Below, one piece after another: positions 44,499 to 56,927 of a stretch of 64,000 bases of DNA. Positions within the stretch are counted from its first letter, which is position 1, and every line of letters begins with the position of its first letter. The position numbers and the translations under genes were made by a program. The notes beneath the pieces are model-generated. The model searched no databases, had not been told where the DNA came from, and saw nothing but the letters and a program-made list of their open reading frames with translations. The stretch is from Neonectria sp. B-13 (taxonomy: Eukaryota > Ascomycota > Sordariomycetes > Hypocreales > Nectriaceae), in the NCBI GenBank assembly GCA_002682825.1, contig NOKP01000012.1, positions 930,001-994,000 of the forward strand. The letters are read 5' to 3'.

Positions 44499-46949
44499 TT
44501 ACTCTGGAAGTACAGATGTTGGAAACATCGCATCATCATCAAGCCAGTTCATCAGTTGCTCAGTACTTGAATGCCAATCATCCAGTCTATACGCGTGAGA
44601 GTTGCTGCCCTCCAAACTGTCCTGTGTTGAATCTCCCGGATTCGACCCAAGAGTCGTGAAATCGAATCCGCCTGGAAATTCAGGAATACTGTGAGCCAGA
44701 GTGTTACCTGTCGACGACGAGGCAGCTTTCGCTTGAGTGTAGAGCCGGGCAGCTTGGCAGAGAAGCCGGTAAAGTTGGTAGGGGCAAGCAGTCGACACCG
44801 AAGAATCGTCCACAGGCTCCATTGAGTCTGCGAAGCTTTCTAGGCGAGCTAACTCATCGAAGTCTGATAGCTGGACGATGCGCGTGAAAAGGATGCTAAA
44901 TGAGGCGAAAGGCGTGTAAAGGATGGACCTATTGAAGGAAATAGTTAGGATGGTCCCCTGTTTGAGTAGGAAAGGTTGCAAGATGCATAACTAACCAGTC
45001 AAAGTATTTTGATATAACCAGTGGATCGCTTTTGCAGCTGCGAAGGATCATAATGCATTGATGATAAATTTCCAAGATATCGCGAGCGACCGCAATGCAA
45101 ATTTCTGGAGTGGAGTCTGAAGAGTCAACTGTAGCGGAAGCAGCCTGCAAAATTAAACCAAGCAATGAAGACTGGTAGACTAGCTCGCATTGTAGATAGA
45201 CGACTCGCATCGGACCCGTTTCCGATCTGGTAGACTTCAAGCACTTGTGAGTAGTTGTCACGAGTAAATGCGGCAAAGTAGACTTACCAAACCGTCATGA
45301 TGTGTTTCCCTGATTAGTACTCGTAGCTCTCCAATAAGCTCTTCAACCACCTGGGCTCGCTCGCATGCCAAAGTGCCCACGCTATTTGGGCTGTATAGTC
45401 GGTCATAAACCCTACCCTGAAGTTTCGCAAGTCTTGCAAGTCGTATACCCTCAACAAGAGGCAGTGTGATATCAGCATCACAAATGGTGGATGGCCGTCC
45501 GAGCCGAAGCGAGAGCGCCTTTTCTATTCGATACAGAGTCCAAAACAAATGTTCCATAGCTAGTCGTGTTGGTTGGTCGGGTTGTCTGCGAACACCTGGG
45601 CGATGATAGTTTAATCTTTGGCAAAGATCTGAGGCATTTGACATGAGTGTCCAGGCGATGGAAGCGTCGGAACGTTCGAGAGCGTTGAGCGTCTGCAGTG
45701 TTCATTAGTGAGTCTCCCCACACTTCAACACGGCATACACACCCCAATAATCAATACGGCAATGACCTCCATAGACGCAGGCAAGATAAGAGGCAGCCTG
45801 GAAAGAGCTGCATGGACATTGTCCCGACAAGTGCCACAGTATTCTAGGTAGCTCTGAGCTCCCGATATAGCAACATGTGCGGCAAATATGTACGATAAGT
45901 AACCGTTGGCAAGAATGAAGTCCACCTCGGTGTACTCTTCAATTGCAAGATACACCTTCGTGCAGATGTCCGCAAACATCTGAAGAGGCAGGATGTGAGA
46001 GATCCACGCGACTCTGGGATGTTCTTCGTGAGCTAAGACGGTGTGTTAGGGAAGTTCATGATGCCTATGGATTTGTTTACGACCCAGGAAACAAACCATT
46101 CACCCACCTCAATACCGCTACGGCAGCCTCCAGAGGTGGCATATTAGGAGTGCCGGTCTGGTTTCTCGCAGCCTTGGTCTCGGTGAGAGCGAAGTTGCGA
46201 GTGTCATCAGAGTGTTCTAGACTCTGCACAAGGGTTTTCAATGACGAAAGAACCGTATTTGTGCCGCTTGGGAGTTCGTTTGGGTCCGCGAACTCCATCA
46301 CACACTTGACAAATTCGATGATATACGCTGAGTGGTCCCATGATGGATGCTCGCCATCACCGAGAAGGATAGGTTGGTGGCTAGTCGAGGGCTTTGCCGA
46401 ACCACATGAGATGTCATGTGGTACGAAATCAAGTTCAGTCTCTTTAGCCTCTGAGGTGGCATTGCGTCCCGTTAATAGATGCTTGATGTCGTCAATGCCC
46501 TTCGTGATGCCATCGAGCTTCTTTTCACTTGGGGCCGAATGACATGTGAGTACTTTGTGGGAGTCTGATAAAGAGGGCTTTGAAAAGGTACAAGTCAGGG
46601 AAACTTACTATTGTGCTGAAACTAACACTCTCTGCCTGGGCGTCGTCGTATTAGACGCCACTGTGCTGTGAGTACAATTAAGCCTGGCCGAGATACAGTT
46701 CGAACAAGGCGACCCTCTGTCGCAACCGATCTGTCCAATAGTAAGCTGTCAAACCCTTCATCCCGTTTTACGACGACGGCAATGCCCGAAATTCAAGGCC
46801 CTCACCTTCCGAGCTCGACAGTAGTCGCACTATGACGGCTAACATTAGTAAGGGTAGGATGCCACAATTTACATGAAGCTTACTGAACGACGGGCGATCG
46901 GTGGGCGATTCGTGGGTCCTTCCACAGCATGATTTCCGCGGAATTCCAT
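44499..46949 (-). CDS. Zn2Cys6 fungal transcription factor with a 24-nt microexon
   Basis: Eight exons: 46949-46884, 46829-46806, 46730-46609, 46527-46097, 46032-45743, 45692-45288, 45243-44996, 44928-44499; 671 aa. The zinc cluster CDYCRARKIGCDRGSPCSNC…NC is split: exon 2, 24 nt long, encodes CDYCRARK and exon 3 continues with IGCDRGS. A coiled linker (EKKLDGITKGIDDIKHLL) and the fungal_trans middle domain follow (YLAIEEYTEVDFILANGYL, LCQRLNYHRPG, EHLFWTLYRIEKALSLRLGR, PSTICDADITLP), then the usual C-terminal part (YFDWSILYTPFASFSILF). Nuclear DNA-binding regulator. It is divergent from the epimerase-like gene across only 340 bases, a frequent arrangement for a regulator and its target. Confidence 0.83.
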
Positions 46950-47289
46950 GGTTTAGGTACAGTGTAATTTGGCAAGATGTTGACAACATGGCCATCGACA
47001 GATGGGGCGGATGATGTGAGATGACAAATCCGAGCCTCATTCGCGGCGGAATCGCGAGGGATTCCGTCCAGCGCCAAGCGGCGTCCCCACTCTACAACAC
47101 CAATGACCTGATTGGCTGTCGTAGGCACTTGGAACACACGGACTGAGATGCTGGATACGCTCGGAAACCCGTTCGGGGCTCAAGGCACTGCAGAGTCGAG
47201 TTATAAGTAACACTGGGCTCCATGTCTCTGGCTCAGAAATCAAGAAGACTCCGTACAACACCAAGAGTTGGTTCCTCTCTACAAGCATC
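46950..47289. promoter_or_regulatory. shared divergent promoter
   Basis: 340 bases between the ATG of the Zn2Cys6 regulator (46949, - strand) and the ATG of the epimerase-like gene (47290, + strand). No coding frame is needed here; it must contain both core promoters. Confidence 0.5.
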
Positions 47290-48808
47290 ATGACCCGGAA
47301 TCTACTCATCACCGGCGCCGCCGGATACATGTATGACCCCGGGTTAGAGCCCGAACTTTTAGCAATACATTAACCTCATCTTAGCGGTGGCTCCATTCTT
47401 GCAGACTTCATCGCTCGTACCGGTCCGATCAAGTCAGTCAACCTCAGCGCTGCCGTCCGTTCGGAAGAACAAGTGGAAAGCCTGGCAAAGTTGGGGATCA
47501 ACGTGATTCAGGTCGATGTTGCAAATGAAAGGGCTGCAAAGGAAGCCGTGCTTCGCAATGAGAGTGCGTTCACAGAGGAAGTTAGACTTTTGCCAAACTG
47601 ACGTTGTCTTAGTTGATATCATCCTACACACGGCCAACTCTCACGATCCCCACATCGTATTTCATCTCATACAAGCCCTTGGCCAGCGTCGTAAGGTAAC
47701 TGGGAATGAAACCTACTTCATTCATGTGAGCCAATGAAGATCTCATCCCATTCAATACTTTATTAATCTCGAATTAGACCTCGGGAACAACTGCGTTTGC
47801 CCCAGAAGCCGGCTGGCCGTCCGAGGAGATGAAAGATACTGACCCTATCTTTGAGACGGAGAAGAAGATAGCAGCAAATCACCCCATTCGACTGGTAAGT
47901 CATTCATTCCTTTCATATCACTAAGACCCGACAACGTCATATTAATGATATGAGAAGACCGATACCAAAGTCATCGAAGAAGGCAAATCACACGGTGTAA
48001 CGACTTTCATTATTGTAGTGCCAGCTGTTTGTAAGTTCATCTAAGAAGTTGCGACCCGCCAAGCTTGAGGATGCTAAGTGTGTGATAGATGGTAGAGGTA
48101 TGGGTGAGTGTAAGAAGCTGTCTATTGCCTTCCCAACATTCATCAGAGCTAGCATCAAGAACAAACTGGTGCACCGATTTGATACGAATGGAGTAAGTTC
48201 TTCTGGTAATTCTGTTCGGAGAAAAGCCAAGCCATACCTCGTGTTAGCACAGGCGTATGTCGGAATTATCTGGAAAAGCTCTCCGCATACCTGGGTGCTG
48301 TGGCGTTCTTCCTCCAAACGAAGATAATAACCGGATAACAGAGCCCCGCCGCAGCGCATATCTCGGACATAACAGCCCTTTATGGCCTGCTCACGGAGCA
48401 TATACTGCTGAAAATGACAGTACCCAACGGCGAAGACGGCTACTACTTCGCAGTGGCCCACAAGACGTCGAGTTGGGATTTTATGCAACGCCTTGCCGAG
48501 CGCCTTTATGCTCTTGGGCTGGTGGAGGAGCCGAAGCCACACACCTGGCCCAGCGATGAGATGGCCGCTGAATGTTTGGGAGTCCCGCTTCAAATAGTGC
48601 GGATCATGGGAACCCATAGGCATACACCTCCCTTGCACGCTTTCGCGCACAGAGAACTAATAAGCGGTGTAGTACAAAGCTTGTTCCTGTCAACGTGTAT
48701 AAGCTTTTATGGCAGCCTTCTTGGGACGAGAAGATGCTTCTGGAGAGTGTGGATGATGAGATTCATGCTGTGCAGGAAGCGGACAACGTCAAGGCTGATG
48801 CGCTGTAA
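47290..48808 (+). CDS. NAD(P)-binding epimerase/dehydratase-like protein
   Basis: Exons 47290-47330, 47385-47563, 47613-47725, 47778-47894, 47958-48030, 48089-48192, 48342 onward. Extended-SDR enzyme. Intron 1 splits the nucleotide-binding motif LLITGAAGYIGGSI. Then VIQVDVANE, DIILHTANSHDP, HTSGTTAFAPEAGW, VTTFIIVVPAVYGRGMGE and, in the last exon, AHISDITALYGLLTEHILL and GYYFAVAHKTSSWDFMQRL. Family members reduce or isomerise sugar or small-molecule substrates; the substrate is unknown. The typical C-terminal segment is present as WQPSWDEKMLLESVDDEIHA up to a stop at 48808, but it is in a different frame from the preceding part (48342 to about 48600), with no good intron between, so the 3' end is either a missed intron or a frameshift. 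Confidence 0.68.
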
Positions 48809-49213
48809 CTGCTGCTTTGCTTTTCAACAATTGAGGAGACCCACTGGACAGGAAGAGATCAAATATCGGGGGTGCTTTCCTTCTACATACTACTCAGTCG
48901 TTTACTTGAGAAAGGTTGCCGTCATTCATTCACTTTATTGTACTCCCCTACAGCAATGAGCGCTACTCTGGGATTCAAGGTCCTCAGTGCCCCCAGCTCG
49001 GGTCCACTTGGCTACTGAAGACCTGAGCTCTCTAGGTATATGCATGTGGTTTGTCATTTTGGTCCCATAACTCTCTACCGCTCTTGAGGGTGAACCAGGT
49101 TAGACGTGCTTCGCCATATGTGTTGTCCGGTTCATGGTCCACTGACAGACTTGTACTCAATAAGTATGAACAATGAATTCTATAGCATACATGAAATCGG
49201 CTATTATAATATA
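48809..49213. other. intergenic between convergent genes
   Basis: No coding signal beyond chance short frames. Confidence 0.45.
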
Positions 49214-50365
49214 CTACCAGAAAGCCATGGCCATCAACATGACAGCCATGGTGTATCCAAACACTGGCAAAGCAACCAGCGTCGTAGCCGCACTGTCGTC
49301 ATCCTCATCCGAGGAGTCGCCTCCATTTCCTGAAGTGTTATTGTTCTCACCGGAGTTGCTGTCGCTCAAGTCACTCTCCCCATCTAGCTTCATGCCAAAG
49401 TTCGCTGCTGTGAATGTTACATTTCCGTTAGAGAACCAGGTTTCGGTGCCAAACTCGACAATACCGAGGTATGGATCCTTTGGCAGGTCGTCTGGAGTCT
49501 CAGGACTGTTGTGGGCCTGTTTGAGAATGAACTCAAAGAGAGGATAGAAGTCTTCGTCAATGGAGAGAATGTCCTCCCCGTCGCGGGGCACTGCGGTGAA
49601 GACGTGGGTGCCACCGGAGTTGCGCCCGTAGTACAGGGAACTGAGACTGTTAGCATGTTCCCAGCTATTGTAGTGACAGAGGATGGGTAACTCACAACTC
49701 AGCGTCTCCAAGCGTGACATTGGACAAGATTGTCCCATTCAGGCGGCCAAGCCACCAAGGGTCGCCCACGCTACCGAGCCAAACCATGAACTCGATGGCT
49801 GCCTCTTGCGGGTAGAGCGTCTTGTTGCGATCATTGTCGAGAAAGAAGTCCCAAGCCGCGTTGGCCTGGACGCCCTTCTTCTCCAGCTTCTTCTTGTTCT
49901 TACTCCATACGGACTTGCTAAAGGTACGTGGAGGTTCGCTGATCGCACCAGCTGTCATGATCCACTCGGTTGAGAGATGGATAGACCGCATGTTGCTAAG
50001 GCGCATGGGGAGATCATCGCTACCGAAGCGCACGTACGGGAACGAGTGTACATCCTGAATGTCCTCGCCCCAGTTCCACGTTGCGTCGTAGGCTGGAGTG
50101 CTGTTGTCAACACTCATGCAAGCGAAGCCATCGTCTGGGCTTTTGTCATTCCAAGCATTTGGATAATCTGAGTATTGGGTCAGCTCGGAGAGTCCTCACT
50201 CGAAGTGAGTTGCAATTCGTGCTTACACATCAGAGGCTTGGTGACATCGCCGACTCTTTCCTTGCCGCAAATGACATTGACATCGTCATCATCTGTCTTG
50301 GCCTGCACCGAGCTGGTGCCTAGCAACAGCAGAGCGATGCTGCTCAAGATGGGACTTCGTTTCAT
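49214..50365 (-). CDS. GPI-anchored glycoside hydrolase family 12-like protein
   Basis: Exons 50365-50227, 50167-49696, 49640-49214; 345 aa. Signal peptide MKRSPILSSIALLLLGTSSV(QA). The beta-jelly-roll order of GH12 endoglucanases/xyloglucanases is visible: ATWNWGEDIQDVHSFPYVRF, RLSNMRSIHLSTEWIM, AAWDFFLDND, EAAIEFMVWLGSVGDPWWLG (nucleophile Glu in AIEFMVWLG), TLGDAEFSLYYGRN and DPYLGIVEFGTETWFSNG (acid/base Glu in EFGTE). It would cleave beta-1,4-glucan or xyloglucan chains. An acidic Ser/Asn-rich linker and a hydrophobic end (ATTLVALPVFGYTMAVML…) form a GPI signal, unusual for GH12. The intron 2 acceptor at 49641 gives EFSLYYG, matching the family; one six bases earlier is also possible. 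Confidence 0.78.
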
Positions 50366-52947
50366 GGCGATTGTGGTGAAACTACCCGCCCACGTCGTTT
50401 TGAAGTGTTGATTGAGAAGTTTTAATAAGACCTGTCATCATTTAGGGGATAATTTCGATCGACCTCGTGTTGGCTGGCTGAACCCCGCTTATCACGCGTA
50501 ATGTGGTTCTACGCGACCTGAAACCGTGGCGGGTAACCTTGGCAAACACTGCAATCTCAAAGACAAAATAAACAGTCAGACGCTCGAGGAAACGCGACGT
50601 GGCGTCCTCACTGGAATGCGTCAAATATTGAAGAATCGCGACTGAAACAAATCAGGCACTAGACCTAGGGATTAATTGCGATCCATTCAAGTATTAACAA
50701 AAAATGATTCAGTAAGAATATATGAAACTTATTGTTCAGCTGTGCTGTTCTTTGTTCGTGGGCCGAATCTAAGCGTGCAAGATTTGCGACCGGATGGCTG
50801 ACGCCCAAACGTCATAGCACGAATTTGAGTTTTGTAACGCCTCCAGAAAAGAGAAAACAACTCACTTTCTGCTGTTTGTGGTAATGATTAGCAGGCACAG
50901 CCTCGATAAACTGGAGTAAAAGACAGATTCAACATGTGAAATGTGGATAAAAACGGGTAATTGTGTGCGTGCTCCGCGAGTCAAAAAGTTGATGCGTTCC
51001 GAGGGCAACCGGACTTTAATACAAGCATGAGTTATCTGTGGCACCACACTCGCCACGGCAATGGTAGGTGCTGGTCCTGTTCGTTGGCGGTTATTACCAC
51101 TAAGACTTTTTCTCCGGCTTGGCAATTGACACAATCATGGAGGCAGGCGGAATGGGTGTGCCATTCTAGCCTAGTGAAGCAGAATGACCTTACTCAACAG
51201 GGCACGTGTTTCTCAATACAATGGAAGACAACTTCATCATGTTCTGTAACTACCTTACAACGTCTCATGCCTACCACGGCGTAGCATCGTGTTTTCCCAT
51301 CGCAGGTGTCGGTGACCTATATATATACATATATAGGTATATATGGCAGCTCAGCGTTGTGAAATAGGAGTGGAATGAAGACGCCCACCAATGTGTGAGG
51401 CTTATTTGCTGCTGTTCAAGTGTGATCCAATGCCCAATATGTCTTCTTCTTGTTCGTTCTTCTTCTGCTCCCCACTAATGGCGGGGTTTCTCTGAGCGCG
51501 ACCTGGGGTCACTGGAACAATCCCATTCTTCTCGGACGACTGGGGCCTTGGGGAGCTGCTTCTGGCAGCAGTGCTCCAGTTATCGGGCTTGTCCCTATGA
51601 ATAAACTCAGCGGGACAGTTCTCGAACCAAGTACAAAGGCTTGGTTGGTAGGAATTTTGGGAAAGGACATACGAGTTGGGCATTGATGTGGTTAGAGATC
51701 TTAGGCCTTGGGCTGCAGGTAAGAGGGATGTCGAGGACGTTTGGAAGAAAATAGGGTATTTGATAGATGGGGGCGAAAGAAATATGAAATTATTGTGTTA
51801 GGAATGGAGTACCTGGCAGCGGCTTAGATACTTTTAAGACGGCGACAGGGACTGAAGAAGATGTTGAGGGGATGATAATAAGATCTCAAATGATTAAGGG
51901 ACAAGGCCAGGTATTTATCGATGTCTCTGGAAGCGCAAGAAAGGCGAAATGTATCGACTGAAGTTCGCATTTACCACGCTCCCTTGACCTCGCCATTATC
52001 CAGAGAGCATGGGCGACCAATCGATAGCTTGAGCGGCTTGGTGTGAGTGAGATGACGAGAAAAAACAACTTAGACACCACGATACCACTGAAGAGGCATG
52101 CACCATGAATCATATGCCATGAGGCACTGCCGATAGTTGGAGGCCATGCTTGGCAAAGTGAAGGAGAAAATGTCTGATACGGGGTTCAAGACGCCAGAAC
52201 ACCACCCGGTGCTCGGTGTTGTAGTCTGGGATTGACTGCCCATTGGCCAGCGAAGTTTTGTCTGGAGGATCCCGGGGAACAGACTGAGCAGGTGAACAGG
52301 AGGCAAAATGCAATGACTTGGAGCTGTGGGTGCCCAACATCAAGCAGGATCTTGATTCGCCAGTAACGTTTTGTTGGCCTCGCTGATTGGCTCACCACGT
52401 TTTGGTGACTCCACTGAAGCACATGTCTATGTAGTATCTATTCCTTCATTGTTTCACCCTCATCTATCCGGAGATGTCGTCTACCGCTCTGTGGCTTCGG
52501 TGCCTGGGAAGGCGAGGGTTGCTTTGCGCTATCATTGGTCTGTGAGGTTTTGTTCGACCCACCCGTAAGCAAGGAGACATTTCACCGCCTGTTTTTCAGC
52601 ATGTCGTGGAACCAGCCTTTGCACTTTGCACTTTGCTGGCGTTGGTCGTTTGTCTAGATACTTCTTCTAGGCATAAAAGTCGCTGGAGTATCATGTAGTC
52701 TACTTGTGGCTTGGTTCGCAATCCCAACGTAGGGACCGATGTCAATCAACGCGAGGCAACTGAGGCGCTCATGCGTTGGCCAGCCTTGATTATTTTAACT
52801 GAAAAGCCTGGTTTCTGCCGAAATGCCATCCTGCTTGGTTTTTCTTCCTCAAAAACATTCTTCCTCCCTCCTCCGTTGTTGATTTCTCCAGCCTCTAGAA
52901 GCCTTTCTCAGTCCTGGTGCCATCACCCGCTGGGTCAACACGTCACA
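50366..52947. other. 2.6-kb intergenic stretch, no gene supported
   Basis: A 93-aa - strand frame at 51402-51683 (hydrophilic, Ser/Pro/Lys-rich) is the best candidate but has no domain, signal or splice support. An AT palindrome ACCTATATAT-ATAC-ATATATAGGT lies at 51315-51338. The right part is the promoter and CT-rich leader of the Clr5 gene. Confidence 0.45.
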
Positions 52948-55707
52948 ATGGATCACGTCCCGGTAGAATTACTCCCACAATCAGACCATGACAAATATCT
53001 TCACATTCCTCACGCAGATCGATGGCCCTACCTCAAATCGGTCATTGTTCAGCTCTACACGGGCAACTACGGCAGAGGGGGGAAGTCAACAACCCTTGAT
53101 CAGGTGGTCCAGTTCATGAAAACCCATTACTCCTTCCATGCGGCGTAAGTGTTCAATCTCAACCCACCCGCCCACGAAGCTCTCCAGTTGCTGGCAAACC
53201 AGCTGATGTTTTATATCTTGCTTTCTACTAGGCCTACAGAGTATCCAAAACGGTTCCGAGCCTGGAATGTCAGCAAACGAACCGAAAAACAGGTCAAGGA
53301 TGACACTACGAGTGCTCTTGGGAGACGGAAGCGACCAGGCACGAGCACCTCACAGGTTATCATCCAACAGGGGGACCGGAACGTGCCACTCGATACCAAA
53401 AAGCTGAAGAGATATCTGAAGGACAAGAAACTCCCTCACCCAGTGGAAGCCATCACGCCGGGACTGTACGTTCTGATCCCTGTCTACAAGACGGACCTAA
53501 GATGAGAAACCCGTCACTAACCTATTGCATTAGACTGTCATCATGGAACCTTCCGTACAAAGCCTTTCTTTCCTCACTCCCTAGAAATCCAGATGAGCCT
53601 TCCCCATTTGGACCTCAAGACACAACTCCAGGGTACTTGAACATCCACAGCCCCGAAGCCCTGACCCCAGGCCGAGAAGCAGCCGGTCCCTCACCAAATA
53701 TGGAGCTTCTCTATGAGAAAAACAAGGAGCACCATGCGAGCCTCTTTATCCAAGGGCGGATCAAGGATCTAATCGTTCGAATGTGTAGCGACCAACGCAG
53801 GTAGGTTAACATCAACACGATCCCTCGGCCAGGCTTGCATCTGCCTTGTAGCTTGAGCACGTTCGGATGTGAACCTACTGCTAACGTAACCAAGAACATT
53901 GGTCGACTACTTCCACGACTTCTATATACACGGCTTCTGTATGGCAAAGAACTGGGGCCTGAAGCTGCCAAACACGAGTCCAGCTGAAACATCGGCCTTG
54001 ACGCCTCAAATGTGGAACACAGTTAATTCTTGGACGCCGTCAGACTTTCTGCATCTTCCATTGAGCCCCTCCTCGCCTGAATCTTCACGAGGGACGAACA
54101 TCTTTCACGCACCGACACTGCTTTGCAGATGGTCAATCCACGTAGGGCATATCCGTTACGAAGCCGTCATTCCAGATGATCCAGTGGACCTGGATTCGTC
54201 ACCGCGCTCGTTTGTGGAATCACTACATCAATCCATAATCGGTGATGACTTTACCAGTACATCGAGATCCGATCTGCCAATCGCCCAAGAGGTCATAGTC
54301 CAGTCATTGGAGGGACATCCGACAGTTCTGCAATTGGATGCATGGAAACTCGCAATCATGGCCGGAAACTACGATCTATTGATAGATCTCTGGATTAAAA
54401 ACCGCTTTAAACCACCGGAAGGAATTGAGGCTATTCACCCCTTCCATCTTGCAGCGTCATTTCTCGACGGAGGAAATACATGCTGCGGAGTTTTGGCAAC
54501 GCTATCTAATTACCTTGATCCAGCTTACGCCTTTCACCACAACATCGATAATCTCGGACACACAATACTCGATGCATTCATGGTATCCATCCTTCGCTCC
54601 CACACAAGTCTCAACCCGGAGGCAGTAAGCTACGGGTTTCATTCTCCCAGCCGGTTTCCCGGAGAAGAGAAGGATATTTGCGGTCGATGGGACGCGGAAA
54701 CCCCCGCAGTCCGCGAACTATTCAAGCAGGGATATGCTAGGATCCCAACGAGATGGAAGCATCCCTTCTGCCACACGGCTGTGCAAGCAGTCTGTCACAG
54801 TGTCATTGTCGTTTTTGGATCACCAGCCTCCCCAAACATCAACTCCCAGAGCGGGCTCTTCCTGCGTCGTTGCACGGAATGTGGCATGGAGCTGAAACTC
54901 AGGCCACTTCATACTCTCGTTATCACAGCATTTTACCTAGCCCAACTGGGAATGCCAGGAGAGACCCTGTTCGGGGCGCTTGCCGTGATGATCTGTCTTC
55001 TTACCATGGGAGCTGATGTTTTCCTGAAGGCAAACATCTCTGTTGAGGAGATATTGAGGAGTGCAGAGCCTGGAAGATGTCATCATGCGCCCTTGTCGCC
55101 CCTCGAGCTTATGAAGGCCGTTCCGAACAATGTCATGGAACGGTGGAGTGAAGAATGCCAGAAGGGCTGGGCCTGTTTCCTCCATGCCTTGGAGAGTGCT
55201 GAAGTGTACGAGGATTGGATCCCAGACAGCTATCCATATGGCGACAGGGATGGAGATTCTGACTCAAGCTTGGAAGGGTCTCAGGATGAATACCCATGCG
55301 CCCTTGAAACTGACGGCGAGATACACAGCACTTGGCTCAAGTTACCTTGCAAACATCCACGAATCGGTCTTCTCTGGGCAACAATCCAAACTGAGATGCT
55401 CACGTACCGAAGGCTGAGAGAAGGAGACGCTTGGATCTCGGAGAATTTCTCAATGGAAGGGCTCAAAAACTGGCTGGAGGGACATTCTGAGGAATTCTTG
55501 ACCCCTTTAGTCCAAGATGGAATGATGAAGAGGCATACGCGTTGCGGGTGGTTCAACCTGGGCGACTTCACTTGTCCTACTGCCCAAGAGGTTTGTGTAG
55601 AGCACTTCATGAACATGGACTGTTACGCAAGGACATCATTCCTCGAACAGAGTAACCTACTGGAGTCTTGGGAGACTGTGCAGTATCTGGAAGGAAGAAT
55701 TGGATAA
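52948..55707 (+). CDS. Clr5-domain protein
   Basis: Exons 52948-53144, 53232-53465, 53534-53800, 53895-55707; 836 aa. The N-terminal about 80 residues match the Clr5 domain (WPYLKSVIVQLYTG…TLDQVVQFMKTHYSFHAAP followed by YPKRFRAWNVSKR), the segment just after FHAA being joined by intron 1. Clr5 domains are named from S. pombe Clr5, involved in heterochromatin silencing, and are abundant in filamentous ascomycetes. The long C-terminal region is helical, partly ankyrin-like (HPFHLAASFLDGGNT, GHTILDAFMVSIL), with a CTECGMEL cysteine pair and an acidic patch, and no catalytic motif. Intron 3 (94 nt) has a GCTAAC branch. Role: probably nuclear, otherwise unknown. Confidence 0.82.
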
Positions 55708-55973
55708 CAGCAAGGGAGGAGTGGGCCACTTCAAGTTAGCCACCAGCCATGACAATACAAGACCTCCCATTCGTGGCTGAAGCTATCTGAAGACAACAAT
55801 AAAGACACGTGTGAAGTTGAAGTACAAGTTTGTAGAAATTGACCGGGCCTAATTACAAGTGAATAGCTAATCTAGCTTATTACAGGTGTAGTAGACTGTA
55901 AAACCTCTACTCGAGTGTCTAGGAATATGTTCATTATGTTTCAGAGCTGCAGTCGTTTCTTCGCTGGTGCCTC

Positions 55974-56640
55974 TTAGGCCCGTGACAGACAGTAGCCAGT
56001 GAATATGCGGCAGTACTTGATGCGTTGAGGCAAATTCTGATTCCAAGTTGGACACCGGGGATGCCACCAAAGCTTTCGTGTAAGGGCCGCCGATGACGTC
56101 CCTTGTGGAATGAATTGAATCAACAGTGCATTAATGCCGTTACGGTATATGCAAAGCCGCCCATCACTTGCGCCAAGCATGCAGGGTCTATGTAGCAGAG
56201 CCCGGTCCATCCAGGCTCGGGCTGTGCATGGTTCGGTAAGTTTGAGTTCAGGACGAGACTGGAGGGAAGTGTCCTTGATGCTAATGATCCATAGAACCTC
56301 CTTCATCGACAGCTGTGCCTCGAGGCGTCCTTTCCTAAGCTGAGAAACTGCTTTGGCCATAGTGCAATACGCCATTCGCACGCTAGGAAGTAGGTGTAAA
56401 AACTGGCGAGATTCTCCGATGATGGAGAAGGTGCGGCCTAGCTCCTCGCCGGCCTCAACAAAGATGGCTCCCCACTGGTTCCAGGCCGAGTCGGGACCAA
56501 CAGAGCCGTCATGTGAGACGACATGCGGGGAGTGTTCCATGTGCTCGAACCAGCCCCCTGGCTTGAGATAGCGGCGGACCCCCTTAAACCACGCGGACCA
56601 GTAATTATGACACTGAGAAGGGGGAGGCAAAATCATCATG
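55974..56640 (-). pseudogene. truncated LaeA/TdiE-type methyltransferase
   Basis: The frame MMILPPPSQCHNYW leads into VRRYLKPGGWFEHMEHSPHV, DGSVGPDSAWNQWGAIFVEA and GEELGRTFSI, the middle part of the fungal SAM-dependent methyltransferases related to LaeA. The SAM-binding motif I (VLDxGCGxG) and everything before it are absent upstream, and after about 56290 the sequence no longer follows the family although the frame stays open. Likely a decayed gene copy; a small chance remains of an unrecognised 5' exon. Confidence 0.6.
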
Positions 56641-56927
56641 GCATTCAGAAGAATCCGGACTCATTCACTGTATGTAGAGAAGTGCTTGGAATACTGAAGA
56701 GTGCTATTGAAGAAGAATAGAATAATGTAAGCCTAGAATGGGTAAATTATCCAAATAGGTCACGTGGTGCCTCGCTGGTAATGTCATCCTTATAATACCT
56801 AGCTCGGTAGGATTGGTGATTGAAGGGGAGCCTGTCCAATCATGGCTTTCTGTTTAAAAGCCTGCTAGAGCTTCGTTCTACATTGACCGCGTCCCTCTCA
56901 CGACCACCAATTCTACGGCGGATACCA

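Noticed and set aside
51402..51683. 93-aa hydrophilic frame on the - strand
   Set aside because: Has an ATG but no recognisable feature and no supporting introns or promoter; left as unassigned.
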